31,002 nt of DNA from a virus, in the IMG/VR virus record IMGVR_UViG_3300042691_017106, positions 1-31,002 of that record. One strand, written 5' to 3'. How positions within the stretch are numbered: position 1 is the stretch's first letter; the number at the start of each line of letters is the position of its first letter. The notes under the pieces are model-generated. The model made no database searches and was not told where the DNA came from. It was given only the letters and a program-made list of their open reading frames with translations. Shown piece after piece: positions 1-6,879 of the stretch. The translations under genes and the position numbers were made by a program.

Positions 1-1789
1 TCGCCATCGCAAACATCTGGCGACGACGGTATTCCTTGAGGTCGATCACGCCCGTCTGGAGCCAGTTGTCTAGCAGGTAGAGGCGGAACGCCATCGGCAT
101 CGGCATCAGTGTCGCCGGTTCGACGCGCACATCCGACTGTCCATCGAAGTCACTGGCGCTGACCGCACGGGCCAAGTCGGGGCGATTCTTCCCAATCGCG
201 CCCAGTGACCGGGGTAGAGAATAGCCCCACGCCATCGCAGCCATCGTGACCTTGCACCAGTCGGTGTAGGCATACGACAGGGCCGTGATGGGCGGCGAGA
301 AGACGCGCTCCAACTGCTCACGGCTGGCGATGATCGCTCGACCCGATTCGCCAGTGACCTGCCCACGGCTGACCGCGTTCCAGCCGGACGCATCCTCAAA
401 CGCCGTCTTCTCCAGCGCCAAGGCTTCCTTCACGTCGTTCCCGACGCTGAAACCCTGCACCGGCTGGATGGTATCACTCATCGGTCCTGCGCCACGGACT
501 TCGATCATGGAGGTCACGCCACCCATGAAGGTTTCCGTGGAGATCGCGTTCGGGCGCGTGAGGAACCGCCCACCCGCGTTCACGCGAATGTTCTCAACCC
601 ACTTGGACAGCAGCGCATTGACGCGCATCTGATGGTCAAGCCACTGCTCCATGATGGGGCGCGGATAGTACGACGGATCACTGGACCCATCACGCACCGC
701 CACAACAGGGATCACGCCCCAGAGCAACGGGGACGGACCAAAGACCACGTTGTTGCCCACCACCACCATCTGCAACCCTTCGGGGAGGGCATCGGGATGG
801 GGCGCAACGTAAACGGTGAGGCGCTCGGTCACATCCTCGTTCCGTAATCGTTGGCCTTCGCCTATGGTCGTTTGCGTCAACACCCACGACCCGATACCCT
901 CAGCACCCGAATAGGTCGGCGCATTGCCGGGGGACTGCATCGTGTCCGACGCATCCAAGCCCGTCACGCCATACCGGAAACTGGCTTCTGACCGCGAGAT
1001 CACTTCGCGGATGATGACCCAATACGGCGCTTGCGTAGCGGTCGCGTTCGGGCTGACCCGCACCTGCTCCACGCGCAACGTTTGACAGCCGATGTCGCCC
1101 AGCGGCTTGCGCTGACCGGGCCGCTCGCCAAGGCGCTCATCCCACGGGCCACGGTCGGGATCCCAGAACATATGCCAGAAGCTCAGGCCGTCCGTCTGCG
1201 CCCAGAACGCGGCTTCGCGTCCGATGCGCTGCATCTGCTGTTGCTCGTACTGGTACTCCAGCGCGAGCTGCTGCGCGGTGGCTTTGCGCTTGTCGTCAGG
1301 GTCTTGCGTCGAGGGCGTGACCGCGAAGCCCGGCTTCTGATCCATCATGATCTGGAGCCGCTGGTCCAGCGCCTTGTCGATCATGTTGTACACGACACGG
1401 GCAGCGTCACGCGGACGGGCCGGTTCACGCCACGGCCCAAGGCCCGAGGCCGAGATCCACTGCTGCCCAGCGCGGAACAAGCGGTTGCGCTCAACGAGGT
1501 GCAAGTGCATCTGCACCGACTCGCGGCGGCTCACCCATAGGCCGTGGCACCAGGACGCCCACGCTTGCATCGACTCCGCCATGTCTGGCGTGGCAAGGGG
1601 GAAGTCCGCGCCGTACATCGCCTTCTGGAGCGCGGAGAGATCTTCGTCCGGCGTTGCGCCCGTATCCTCTGGCGCGTTCGGTGCGACTTCCGCGTTCGGA
1701 TCACGCGGCGTTTCCGCACTTAGCAGATCGACCATCATCTGCTCAAGGTTCATCCCTTCTTCTAACTCTGGCGTCAGCGGCAGCGTCAT
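1..1789 (-). CDS. Portal protein (C-terminus cut by window edge)
   Basis: About 596 codons are visible, reading leftward from ATG at 1789, and the frame is open to the edge. Portal proteins form the dodecameric ring through which DNA enters and leaves the head and to which terminase docks. The N-terminus is acidic (MTLPLTPELEEGMN). It is followed by a region matching the P22/podovirus-type portal pattern: long Arg/Gln-rich helices (ALEYQYEQQQMQRIGREAAF), a wing region with FWHMFWDPDRGPW, the stretch YYPRPIMEQWLDHQMRVN, and the stem-like segment GESGRAIIASREQLERVFSP. The upstream gene stops (TAA) five bases before this ATG, so the two are probably co-transcribed. The assignment rests on overall pattern and on synteny with terminase, not on a single catalytic motif. 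The frame is certain and the function is likely. Confidence 0.88.
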   Translation of the reverse strand, partial: MTLPLTPELEEGMNLEQMMVDLLSAETPRDPNAEVAPNAPEDTGATPDEDLSALQKAMYGADFPLATPDMAESMQAWASWCHGLWVSRRESVQMHLHLVERNRLFRAGQQWISASGLGPWREPARPRDAARVVYNMIDKALDQRLQIMMDQKPGFAVTPSTQDPDDKRKATAQQLALEYQYEQQQMQRIGREAAFWAQTDGLSFWHMFWDPDRGPWDERLGERPGQRKPLGDIGCQTLRVEQVRVSPNATATQAPYWVIIREVISRSEASFRYGVTGLDASDTMQSPGNAPTYSGAEGIGSWVLTQTTIGEGQRLRNEDVTERLTVYVAPHPDALPEGLQMVVVGNNVVFGPSPLLWGVIPVVAVRDGSSDPSYYPRPIMEQWLDHQMRVNALLSKWVENIRVNAGGRFLTRPNAISTETFMGGVTSMIEVRGAGPMSDTIQPVQGFSVGNDVKEALALEKTAFEDASGWNAVSRGQVTGESGRAIIASREQLERVFSPPITALSYAYTDWCKVTMAAMAWGYSLPRSLGAIGKNRPDLARAVSASDFDGQSDVRVEPATLMPMPMAFRLYLLDNWLQTGVIDLKEYRRRQMFAMA

Positions 1790-1794
1790 GTGTC

Positions 1795-2085
1795 TTACCC
1801 GTCAATGCGTCCAATGCCTACGGCGCTGCGGACCTTGTTCCAGTCACGCAACTCCTCAAACCGCTCACGCACAGCGCGGAGGACTTCTTCCTGCGCCCAT
1901 GCTTCGCGCTCTTGCATCGCGTAGGCCACGAGGTCTTCTGGTACGTCAATCTCATCATACGCTGTCGCCGTTGCCGTTGCGCGATGTGGCGCAAACGCCA
2001 AGGCCACCTTGCACACACGGGATACCGACGCGAGAACGACCGCTGCCCATATTCCGTGTGCGAGGAGGGACATATCAGACGCCAT
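1795..2085 (-). CDS. Small protein with N-terminal hydrophobic segment, unknown function
   Basis: About 96 residues. ATG at 2085 overlaps the end of the preceding gene by 11 bases. A second ATG at 2073 lies one base after that gene's stop and is an equally good start; no clear Shine-Dalgarno sequence decides between them. The first 25 residues are hydrophobic (LLAHGIWAAVVLAS and onward) and could be a membrane segment. The rest is an acidic, helical stretch rich in Glu, Arg and Trp (EREAWAQEEVLRAVRERFEE). The gene lies between a virion protein and the portal, so a head or neck accessory role is plausible from position only. I do not recognise the family. Confidence 0.6.
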   Translation of the reverse strand: MASDMSLLAHGIWAAVVLASVSRVCKVALAFAPHRATATATAYDEIDVPEDLVAYAMQEREAWAQEEVLRAVRERFEELRDWNKVRSAVGIGRIDG

Positions 2086-2413
2086 TATACTTGAGCGTGA
2101 TGACGGGCGAGCCGGACGTATAAGCACTGCACCGCGCTCGGACGCCGGAGTACGCCTGGGTGCTGGCGTTCCAAATCCCTGCTGCCGTCGCCGTGGTTAC
2201 GGCAGTCGTCGCCGCCGGAGCCGACCCGACCGGCTGCATATGCAGCGCCACCCAGTTCGTGTTGTCGCAGGTCGCCTCAAAGGTGATCGTCGCGCTCAAC
2301 GAGCCAGCGATCTGCACCGACACGTTCCCGCTCGACGGGAAGCCTACCAGTGTCGCGGCATCGTTCTGTGCTGCCACCGTCACACTGTTGCGCATCTGGT
2401 TGCCAACGGACAT
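2075..2413 (-). CDS. Probable beta-sandwich virion accessory protein
   Basis: 112 residues, dominated by Ser, Thr, Ala and Val with alternating hydrophobic positions (NVSVQIAGSLSATITFEATC, later SGSPVITLKYNGV). This composition suggests an all-beta, immunoglobulin- or decoration-like fold. The pair TNWVALHMQPVG and IWNASTQAYSGVRARCSAYT is typical of short proteins encoded beside portal or head genes in many environmental phages. The family has no name that I can give securely. A head-decoration or tail-surface role is inference from composition and location. It lies 24 bases downstream of the truncated DUF6321 remnant and overlaps the next small gene. Confidence 0.75.
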   Translation of the reverse strand: MSVGNQMRNSVTVAAQNDAATLVGFPSSGNVSVQIAGSLSATITFEATCDNTNWVALHMQPVGSAPAATTAVTTATAAGIWNASTQAYSGVRARCSAYTSGSPVITLKYNGV

Positions 2414-2437
2414 CGCCTACCTCCTCAGTCTTCGTGG

Positions 2438-2533
2438 TCAGTTACAGTCCCATGCCCGAAGCGACTTGTTGATCCGCGAGTTCGGATCGTTCGCCGTCTT
2501 CGCGCTGGTCAGCTTCTCCTTCATGCCCTTCAT
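2438..2533 (-). pseudogene. Orphan C-terminus of a DUF6321-like protein, displaced by the HNH gene
   Basis: A 31-codon frame starts at ATG 2533, which shares bases with the HNH gene's stop (TAATG). It reads [18 protein letters not shown], then SRINKSLRAWDCN. This is the typical C-terminal block of the short phage protein family whose N-terminus is [20 protein letters not shown]. The upstream full-length homologue at 2943-3206 carries its own, different version of the same block ([19 protein letters not shown], ending QWDC). The simplest reading is that this is the original 3' end of that gene, cut off when the HNH cassette arrived. It may still be translated by coupling to the HNH gene. Family recognition is from memory of the pattern. 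Confidence 0.72.
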
Positions 2534-2955
2534 TACGAAATGTCCTCTGGAGCAATGTTTCCTCCCCAGTACACATCGCAATCACCACAAGCGCATGATC
2601 CTTCAAGATATAACGCTGCAAACCTAAGCAGTTCTGGATTGTCTCGAAACTGCCCAAGCCCCATGTTACATCTCATACAAAGACCACCGCGAACGTGGCC
2701 GGTTTTATGGTCATGATCTACCGCAAATGATTTCCCCTTTGGTTCTCCACAAATTATGCACTCGTCAAGCATACGAGCTTCTTTTGCCCGAACCTTGTCA
2801 GTAATGCCTTTGGGAAACATATTGCGTCCCTTGTAATCACTGCGGCACTTTCGGCACCACGAATCAAATCCGCTTTTCTTTTTGTTGTGCAACGGGAAAA
2901 ACTCAACCGTAGCTGGTTTTTCCGTTTTGCACCGAGTGCATGTTAGCAGTCCCAT
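2533..2955 (-). CDS. HNH endonuclease of the endonuclease VII type (homing-like)
   Basis: 140 residues from ATG 2955. Two zinc-knuckle Cys pairs lie near the N-terminus (CTRCKTEK and CRKC). The catalytic part follows, with CIICGEPKG, then [16 protein letters not shown] and MRCN. The DHDHxTGxxRGxLCxxCN pattern is that of Recombination_endonuclease VII/HNH enzymes, which nick or cut double-stranded DNA and are often free-standing homing endonucleases. A longer frame would begin at 3009, but its first 18 residues lie inside the DUF6321-like gene and look like shadow sequence, so I choose MGLLTCTRC. This start overlaps the upstream gene by 13 bases. The segment is visibly more AT-rich than its neighbours, which suggests transfer. 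A repeat of its first bases (ATGGGACTG) recurs at the end of the remnant. Confidence 0.88.
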   Translation of the reverse strand: MGLLTCTRCKTEKPATVEFFPLHNKKKSGFDSWCRKCRSDYKGRNMFPKGITDKVRAKEARMLDECIICGEPKGKSFAVDHDHKTGHVRGGLCMRCNMGLGQFRDNPELLRFAALYLEGSCACGDCDVYWGGNIAPEDIS

Positions 2956-3206
2956 TGACGCCTCGCTTTTCTCAAACGGCTGTCTGGGTTTTTTGCTGCT
3001 TCCGGCCACATTTTCATCTGACCAGCACTGCGCCGACAGAACGCCACCCGACGCTTGGCCTTGGTGGGCGACTGTGCTGCCGCTTCCTTCTTGACGGGCG
3101 GCTTAATGTCTCGGCCCTCAGCGCGAAGCGAGGCGCGGCCTTTGGCGTTCAGGCCACCCTCGGGGTTCTTCCCCTCAGCTCGTTGCCACGCTGGAGACTT
3201 CGGCAT
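2943..3206 (-). CDS. DUF6321-like small basic protein with an apparently replaced C-terminus
   Basis: 87 residues, strongly basic. The N-terminus, [20 protein letters not shown] then KGRASLRAE, and the core KAKRRVAFC match a widespread small phage protein family (DUF6321 as I recall it). Members normally end with a block such as NDPNSRINKSLRxWxC. Here the block after RRVAFCRR is [19 protein letters not shown] and ends QWDC: related, but different from the block stranded downstream of the HNH gene. The start codon overlaps the preceding gene's stop (TAATG at 3206). The function is unknown. The basic charge and location near terminase suggest DNA or capsid contact, which is inference. Confidence 0.82.
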   Translation of the reverse strand: MPKSPAWQRAEGKNPEGGLNAKGRASLRAEGRDIKPPVKKEAAAQSPTKAKRRVAFCRRSAGQMKMWPEAAKNPDSRLRKARRQWDC

Positions 3207-3574
3207 TACTCGTACTCGTCTTCGTCTTCTTCGTCTTCCGAGTCGTCTTCCGACTCGTTCATGTCTTCGTCGTCCATCTCGTCGGACTCGTCCTTGAGCA
3301 GCGCGAGTTCCGCCTTGAGATAGCCGATCTTTTCTTCGAGCGCGGCAATCTTGTCCGCTTTGGACATCTTCTCGTCCTGCTCGTCTTCGCCCTTGCCCAT
3401 CGGACCGCCCATCGGGCCACCCATGCCCTTCGGCTTCCCAATGGCAATCATCACCGCTACGCCGGGGCCTTTGCCCTTGCGCTGCATGACGGGCTTCCGC
3501 TTGAGTTTGGCGGCGAGCTTGTTCTTCATGTCCTGTTGCTTGTTGGCGACCGCTTCCATTCCACGTTTCGGCAT
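3206..3574 (-). CDS. Basic/acidic bipartite coiled-coil protein
   Basis: 122 residues from ATG 3574, chosen because AGAGGA lies eight bases upstream; a frame extension to 3592 lacks this. The first half is very basic (Lys/Arg-rich, then a Gly-Met-Pro repeat KGMGGPMGGPMGKG). The middle is a short heptad-like helix (KADKIAALEEKIGYLKAELA). The last 25 residues are almost entirely Asp and Glu. Such charge separation is seen in scaffolding-like or DNA-mimicking proteins, but I recognise no family. It is 11 bases downstream of the large terminase and coupled to the DUF6321-like gene, so it is probably a late head-assembly gene. Confidence 0.8.
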   Translation of the reverse strand: MPKRGMEAVANKQQDMKNKLAAKLKRKPVMQRKGKGPGVAVMIAIGKPKGMGGPMGGPMGKGEDEQDEKMSKADKIAALEEKIGYLKAELALLKDESDEMDDEDMNESEDDSEDEEDEDEYE

Positions 3575-3585
3575 CTGAATTCCTC

Positions 3586-4923
3586 TTACCACCCGTCAGA
3601 CGGGAGTTGTGACGTAAAATTGCCCACCGCCGTCAAAGACCGTGGCGGTCCTGACTCGCCATCCTCCACGTTACCGTCCCGTCCCCGTTCGCGCAATGGG
3701 AATGGCGTAAACTCTGCTGGCGGAACGCCTTGCACACGGTCCCACCCGTGCAATGCCAGCCCTAACGCCATCACGCCGTCGTCGTGGAAGCCAGAGGGCG
3801 CTTCATAGCGGACGCCCGAGGCGGTATAGGTGAACTCAAACGCTTCTAGCTCGGCAATCAGCCAGCCATCGGGCAGTTTTAGCTCATCGCTCTGAAACGC
3901 GGCGACCAATCGCTGCATCAAACGCAGTTTGGACGGCTGGGTGAACACATGGGGGCTGACATTCACCCCCATCTGCTGCAAATCCGCCACAATCGCATCG
4001 CCGACGCCCGTGGCATCCGCCACAATCGGGGTTTGGCCGACCATCTGGCGGATCTTGTCCTTAGTCGTCGCCCACGGCGCTTGCCACCGCTCTAGTGTGA
4101 CGACTCGGCGGAAGGCGTCGAGGCCAACGACGACGGTGAAGTCCAACGAACGCGCCAAGTCCACGCCGTAGACGACGGGTTCGGCCTTGGGCTGTCCATC
4201 GTCGGGGGCAATGCTGCGTCGGATGGCGTCCAAGCCGAAGGGGTTCGCGCCATCATCTGTCGGAACGCCCTCGAACTCCTGCGCGAAGATCTCTGGGGGA
4301 AGTTCCTTACGCGCCAGTTCCACTTCTTCCGCTGGGATGTATGGATTTTCCAGTGTCGGAGCGCGAAAGCTCTGCCAATCCGCATCTTCGCCCAGTCCTC
4401 GGTTGAATAGGACCACAAATCCGTGGCGACGGCCCTTTGGTGTCCCCAAAATCAAGGCCCGACCCTTCAAGTCTACGAGCGTCGGACGGATTGCGGCTTG
4501 CCAGACCTCCAGCAAATCGCGCACAATCCCCGCCTCGTCGATCACCACCAGCGAATATTTACGCCCACGGGCCGGATCGGGCGTGTCGAGCGTCCAGACC
4601 TCGATAATGCCGCCCGTGACGAGCTCTAGCCGCTTGTCTTGCTCGGAAACACGAGCCGTGACGGGGGCCAGCCGGTCCACGATTTCCCGCCACGCCTCTA
4701 ACGCGAGCTTGTAGCTGGGGGCAAACCAGCCAGCGGGGTTCCCTGCCAGCGCCACATCGCAGATTTCTCGGATGCCACAGGCGGACTTACCCCACCGACG
4801 CCCGCACATGACCACGCGGAACCGTGCGGGGTGGGTGGCAATGGCCGCTTGCCCCGGATGACGGCGGTGGAGGCGCACGACGGTTTCTGTCCCGCCCTTG
4901 TGCTTGCCCTTGGCGCTCGCCAT
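3586..4923 (-). CDS. terL: Terminase large subunit (ATPase-nuclease)
   Basis: 445 residues, a normal length for the family. The protein powers DNA translocation into the prohead and cuts the concatemer. The ATPase part shows Walker A CGRRWGKS (residues 40-47), Walker B LVVIDEAG (125-132) and the coupling motif LGTPKG (159-164). The RNase H-like nuclease has its acidic residues in YGVDLARS (D255), ADATGVGD (D303) and FHDDGVMA (D381/D382). The start ATG overlaps the stop of the metallopeptidase gene (TGATG), so translation is probably coupled. The small subunit is not adjacent but lies 2.1 kb upstream at 7009-7566, separated by a metallopeptidase, a phosphoesterase, a zinc-ribbon gene and a tRNA. 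Confidence 0.96.
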   Translation of the reverse strand: MASAKGKHKGGTETVVRLHRRHPGQAAIATHPARFRVVMCGRRWGKSACGIREICDVALAGNPAGWFAPSYKLALEAWREIVDRLAPVTARVSEQDKRLELVTGGIIEVWTLDTPDPARGRKYSLVVIDEAGIVRDLLEVWQAAIRPTLVDLKGRALILGTPKGRRHGFVVLFNRGLGEDADWQSFRAPTLENPYIPAEEVELARKELPPEIFAQEFEGVPTDDGANPFGLDAIRRSIAPDDGQPKAEPVVYGVDLARSLDFTVVVGLDAFRRVVTLERWQAPWATTKDKIRQMVGQTPIVADATGVGDAIVADLQQMGVNVSPHVFTQPSKLRLMQRLVAAFQSDELKLPDGWLIAELEAFEFTYTASGVRYEAPSGFHDDGVMALGLALHGWDRVQGVPPAEFTPFPLRERGRDGNVEDGESGPPRSLTAVGNFTSQLPSDGW

Positions 4924-5243
4924 CAGCCGAACCGCTCCCGCATCCGGGCGCTGGCGATCGCATCACAGACCGCCTCGACTAGCTCGTAGTTCATGCCATT
5001 TGATAATCCGGCATCATCAAGCGCCACATGGCACAACTCGTGGAACAGGACGCGCCACTGGTGCCGCTTGGTGGCCGTCTTGTCGAGCGTGATGGTCCGC
5101 GTGGACTCGTCCCAGATGCCCCAGCACTCGTCCCCATCGGGATGCTTGATCTTGGGCGACAGAACGACCGCGACATCCCCACCAGGAGCCATGATGCCCT
5201 TGGGCAGCGCCGGGAAACTGACCGACTTCTTGGACGGGGCCAT
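4923..5243 (-). CDS. HExxH zinc metallopeptidase-like protein
   Basis: 106 residues from ATG 5243, one base after the stop of the phosphoesterase gene; an upstream extension in frame overlaps that gene and was not used. The zinc-protease motif is LFHELCHVALDDAG (HExxH at residues 68-72). A downstream acidic helix, ELVEAVCDAIASA, could give the third ligand (E90). The arrangement HExxH, about 15 residues, then E-xxx-[AC]-xxx-A resembles minimal ImmA/IrrE-like and related phage peptidases. Before it are beta strands (DVAVVLSPKIKHPDGDECWG, then TRTITLDK). The protein ends directly on the large terminase start (TGATG). Possible roles are head maturation proteolysis or cleavage of a host regulator; the sequence does not decide between them. 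Confidence 0.82.
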   Translation of the reverse strand: MAPSKKSVSFPALPKGIMAPGGDVAVVLSPKIKHPDGDECWGIWDESTRTITLDKTATKRHQWRVLFHELCHVALDDAGLSNGMNYELVEAVCDAIASARMRERFG

Positions 5244-5244
5244 G

Positions 5245-6333
5245 TTAGAGGGGCTGCGCGGTGACGGTTTTGCCCAGCGCCGCAATGGACGCTTGGCCGT
5301 TAACTACGTTGACGAGCTCCACCCCGTACAGGCCAGTCTCCTCGCCGTGGCTGACGATGGCGAACCCGTTGGTCCAGTTCGGGGCGCTGACGTAGCTGGG
5401 GTTCAAGTCGCACATACAGCCGATTTCGTAAGCGCGGCGGACCTGTTCAGGCCGGAGCCCGACCGCTGGGATGCGCTCCAGGCTGCTGCCCATCCGGTGC
5501 GTATGGCTATGCATCACGCTGCTATGCCACTTTTCGGCATGACCTCGGGCTGAATACGCCGCGTGTTTCCGTACCATGTCGCCGTGAATCACCAGCAGCT
5601 CGTCCGCGATCAGCGCATGGTCTTGCAGCCGGATCGGACACCACTCCGGGTAGAACCATGTCTCGTACCGCAGCAGTTCCTCGGCCTTCGGGTGCCCGTA
5701 CAGCACGGGTACACGGTCACTGAGGTAGCGGTGCCATCGGCTGGCGGTGCCGTTCCCGCTGTGGTTGGCCTCGGTTTCCACGATGTCCATGTTCCACGCC
5801 GCGCTAATCTCGCGGACCAAGTGCAGGAACTTATGAAACTCGGTGACTTCCTGCCGCAAATCCCATGTGTACCGCTGATCCTTGGGATACCGGCTCACCG
5901 CCAGCAGGTCCACGGTGTCGCCGTTCAGGATAAGTCGTTGTGGGCGCAGGAGTTGGATCGTTTCCAGCAGCACCGCGACCGCCGTGTTGCTCTGCGCAGG
6001 GAAGTGAAAGTCGCCCGCGACCAGCGTAAACCCGTTCGCCTCGACCGTCCGCGTCGGTTTTTCCGGCGCAGGGAGCGCGACAGGACGCAGCCTGTCCAGC
6101 CACTCGGGGATTTTGTCCGCGTCGATCTTCGTGCTGGGGTCAAACATCGCTTTGTTGAGCGGCGTGACCTCGGGCCGACGATTGCGAACGACCCCGATCT
6201 GGAGGCCTTCTTGCTTGTTGTGAATTGACCCTGTGGACCGCCCCATGAGCTTGGCGATCTGCGCGATGGTGCATCCGGCTTCGGTCAGTTCGGTCAGCCG
6301 GTTCACCTCGTCATCAGTCCAGACCGTCCGCAC
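5245..6333 (-). CDS. Helix-turn-helix plus calcineurin-like metallophosphoesterase fusion
   Basis: 362 residues from GTG 6333, with GGAGG just upstream. The N-terminal domain (residues 5-47), WTDDEVNRLTELTEAGCTIA then QIAKLMGRSTGSIHNK, is a GcrA/Myb-like helix-turn-helix. A linker follows, then a metallophosphoesterase domain with all motifs: GDFHF (D108, H110), NGDTVDL (137-143), EANHS (189-192), VIHGD (H250) and MHSHTHR (H275, H277). Such enzymes bind two metals and hydrolyse phosphodiesters, as in Mre11/SbcD and the lambda phosphatase. The DNA-binding head suggests action on DNA, perhaps at a packaging or recombination site, which is inference. The gene overlaps the zinc-ribbon gene by 20 bases and is followed immediately by the metallopeptidase. 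It belongs to the leftward packaging operon. Confidence 0.9.
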   Translation of the reverse strand: MRTVWTDDEVNRLTELTEAGCTIAQIAKLMGRSTGSIHNKQEGLQIGVVRNRRPEVTPLNKAMFDPSTKIDADKIPEWLDRLRPVALPAPEKPTRTVEANGFTLVAGDFHFPAQSNTAVAVLLETIQLLRPQRLILNGDTVDLLAVSRYPKDQRYTWDLRQEVTEFHKFLHLVREISAAWNMDIVETEANHSGNGTASRWHRYLSDRVPVLYGHPKAEELLRYETWFYPEWCPIRLQDHALIADELLVIHGDMVRKHAAYSARGHAEKWHSSVMHSHTHRMGSSLERIPAVGLRPEQVRRAYEIGCMCDLNPSYVSAPNWTNGFAIVSHGEETGLYGVELVNVVNGQASIAALGKTVTAQPL

Positions 6334-6490
6334 ACGCCTCCGGGTTGGTTACGCGGGGTGGCCCCTCGTTGGGCACCGCAATATACGGCTCACCACACTT
6401 TCCACACACCCCGTTCACCGGACGGCCCCACTCCTTGCACCACTGACAGCGGTGCAACGACTGCGACTGGGGGCGTAAAGGGGGCGTCAT
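6314..6490 (-). CDS. Small zinc-ribbon protein
   Basis: 58 residues from ATG 6490, which lies one base after the 3' end of the tRNA. It contains two Cys pairs with a 13-residue gap: CQWCKEWGRPVNGVC then GKCGEPY. This is a typical small zinc ribbon. The stop overlaps the phosphoesterase reading frame by 20 bases, consistent with a tight operon. There is no clear Shine-Dalgarno sequence because the tRNA occupies the upstream bases, so translation may depend on tRNA processing. The paired Cys spacing and the operon fit support a real gene. The function is unknown; small phage zinc ribbons often bind nucleic acid or host polymerases. Confidence 0.58.
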   Translation of the reverse strand: MTPPLRPQSQSLHRCQWCKEWGRPVNGVCGKCGEPYIAVPNEGPPRVTNPEACADGLD

Positions 6491-6491
6491 A

Positions 6492-6563
6492 TAGCGGGGG
6501 TGGGAATCGAACCCACGACCTGTGGCGTATGAAGCCACCGAGCTACCACTGCTCCACCCCGCA
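6492..6563 (-). tRNA. Initiator-type tRNA-Met, anticodon CAU
   Basis: A complete 72-nt cloverleaf on the minus strand. The acceptor is TGCGGGG paired with CCCCGCT, with T1 and T72 unpaired. The D arm is GAGC/GCTC with an AGTGGTA loop. The anticodon arm is GTGGC, loop TTCATAC, GCCAC. The variable loop is AGGTC and the T arm is GTGGG, TTCGATT, CCCAC, with discriminator A. No CCA is encoded. Unpaired 1:72 and A11:T24 are hallmarks of bacterial initiator tRNA, and the 5' half (GCGGGGTGGAGCAG) is nearly that of E. coli tRNA-fMet. The third hallmark, three G:C pairs at 29-31/39-41, is only partly kept (G, G, then C:G). Elongator Met or lysidine-modified Ile2 are less likely. Confidence 0.92.
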
Positions 6564-6567
6564 TCCT

Positions 6568-6591
6568 AGATCTCTAGATACCGAGAGATCT
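6568..6591. repeat. Perfect 8-bp inverted repeat upstream of the tRNA
   Basis: AGATCTCT and AGAGATCT are separated by AGATACCG. The repeat lies four bases from the 5' end of the tRNA gene on the minus strand. It could be a processing hairpin for the tRNA precursor or a protein-binding site. Confidence 0.7.
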
Positions 6592-6601
6592 GTTGCTCGT
6601 T

Positions 6602-6658
6602 GCTTGTTCTCTGCTTTGACATATACACACTAACCCTGTGCGTTAGCACAGAACAAGC
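6602..6658. repeat. Nested inverted repeats (9-bp outer, 6-bp inner hairpin)
   Basis: The outer arms are GCTTGTTCT (6602-6610) and AGAACAAGC (6650-6658). Inside is the perfect hairpin CTGTGC-GTTA-GCACAG (6636-6651), which touches the right outer arm. The outer loop contains TTGACATATA. The arms are exact, which is unlikely by chance at this spacing when taken with the neighbouring repeats. Confidence 0.7.
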
Positions 6659-6671
6659 GAAGCGCGTTAGA

Positions 6672-6757
6672 GTTAACTACAGTAAACTCGTTAACTCGTT
6701 AACTACAGTATATATGTTGACAAGTACACATCACAATGTTGCTCTCGCTAACTCGTT
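6672..6757. repeat. Iteron-like direct repeats in an AT-rich tract
   Basis: GTTAACTACAGTA occurs at 6672-6684 and 6698-6710. AACTCGTT occurs in tandem at 6685-6692 and 6693-6700 and again at 6750-6757. Three GTTAAC palindromes fall in this stretch, followed by TATATATGTTGACAAG. Short tandem iterons beside an AT-rich unwinding-type tract are a pattern seen at phage and plasmid origins. The role here is inferred. Confidence 0.6.
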
Positions 6758-6813
6758 GCGCTTGCACACGTTAGCCTATTGTAACAAGGGCTTGACAGGT
6801 TTTTAGGCTAGTC

Positions 6814-6834
6814 AATAGGACTTTCAGTCCTATT
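6814..6834. repeat. Perfect 9-bp stem, 3-nt loop hairpin
   Basis: AATAGGACT-TTC-AGTCCTATT. This is a stable hairpin about 175 bases downstream of the small-terminase stop on the minus strand. It has no T-run on either side, so a simple intrinsic terminator is not supported. Confidence 0.7.
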
Positions 6835-6863
6835 TGCCCTGTTCCTGCGCTCCAAACCGCCAG

Positions 6864-6879
6864 ATCGGGCAAGCCCGAT
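6864..6879. repeat. Perfect 7-bp stem, 2-base centre palindrome
   Basis: ATCGGGC-AA-GCCCGAT. It is 30 bases from the preceding hairpin. A GTTTTT run begins 12 bases to its right, so it might act as a weak rightward terminator or as a protein-binding palindrome. Confidence 0.6.
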
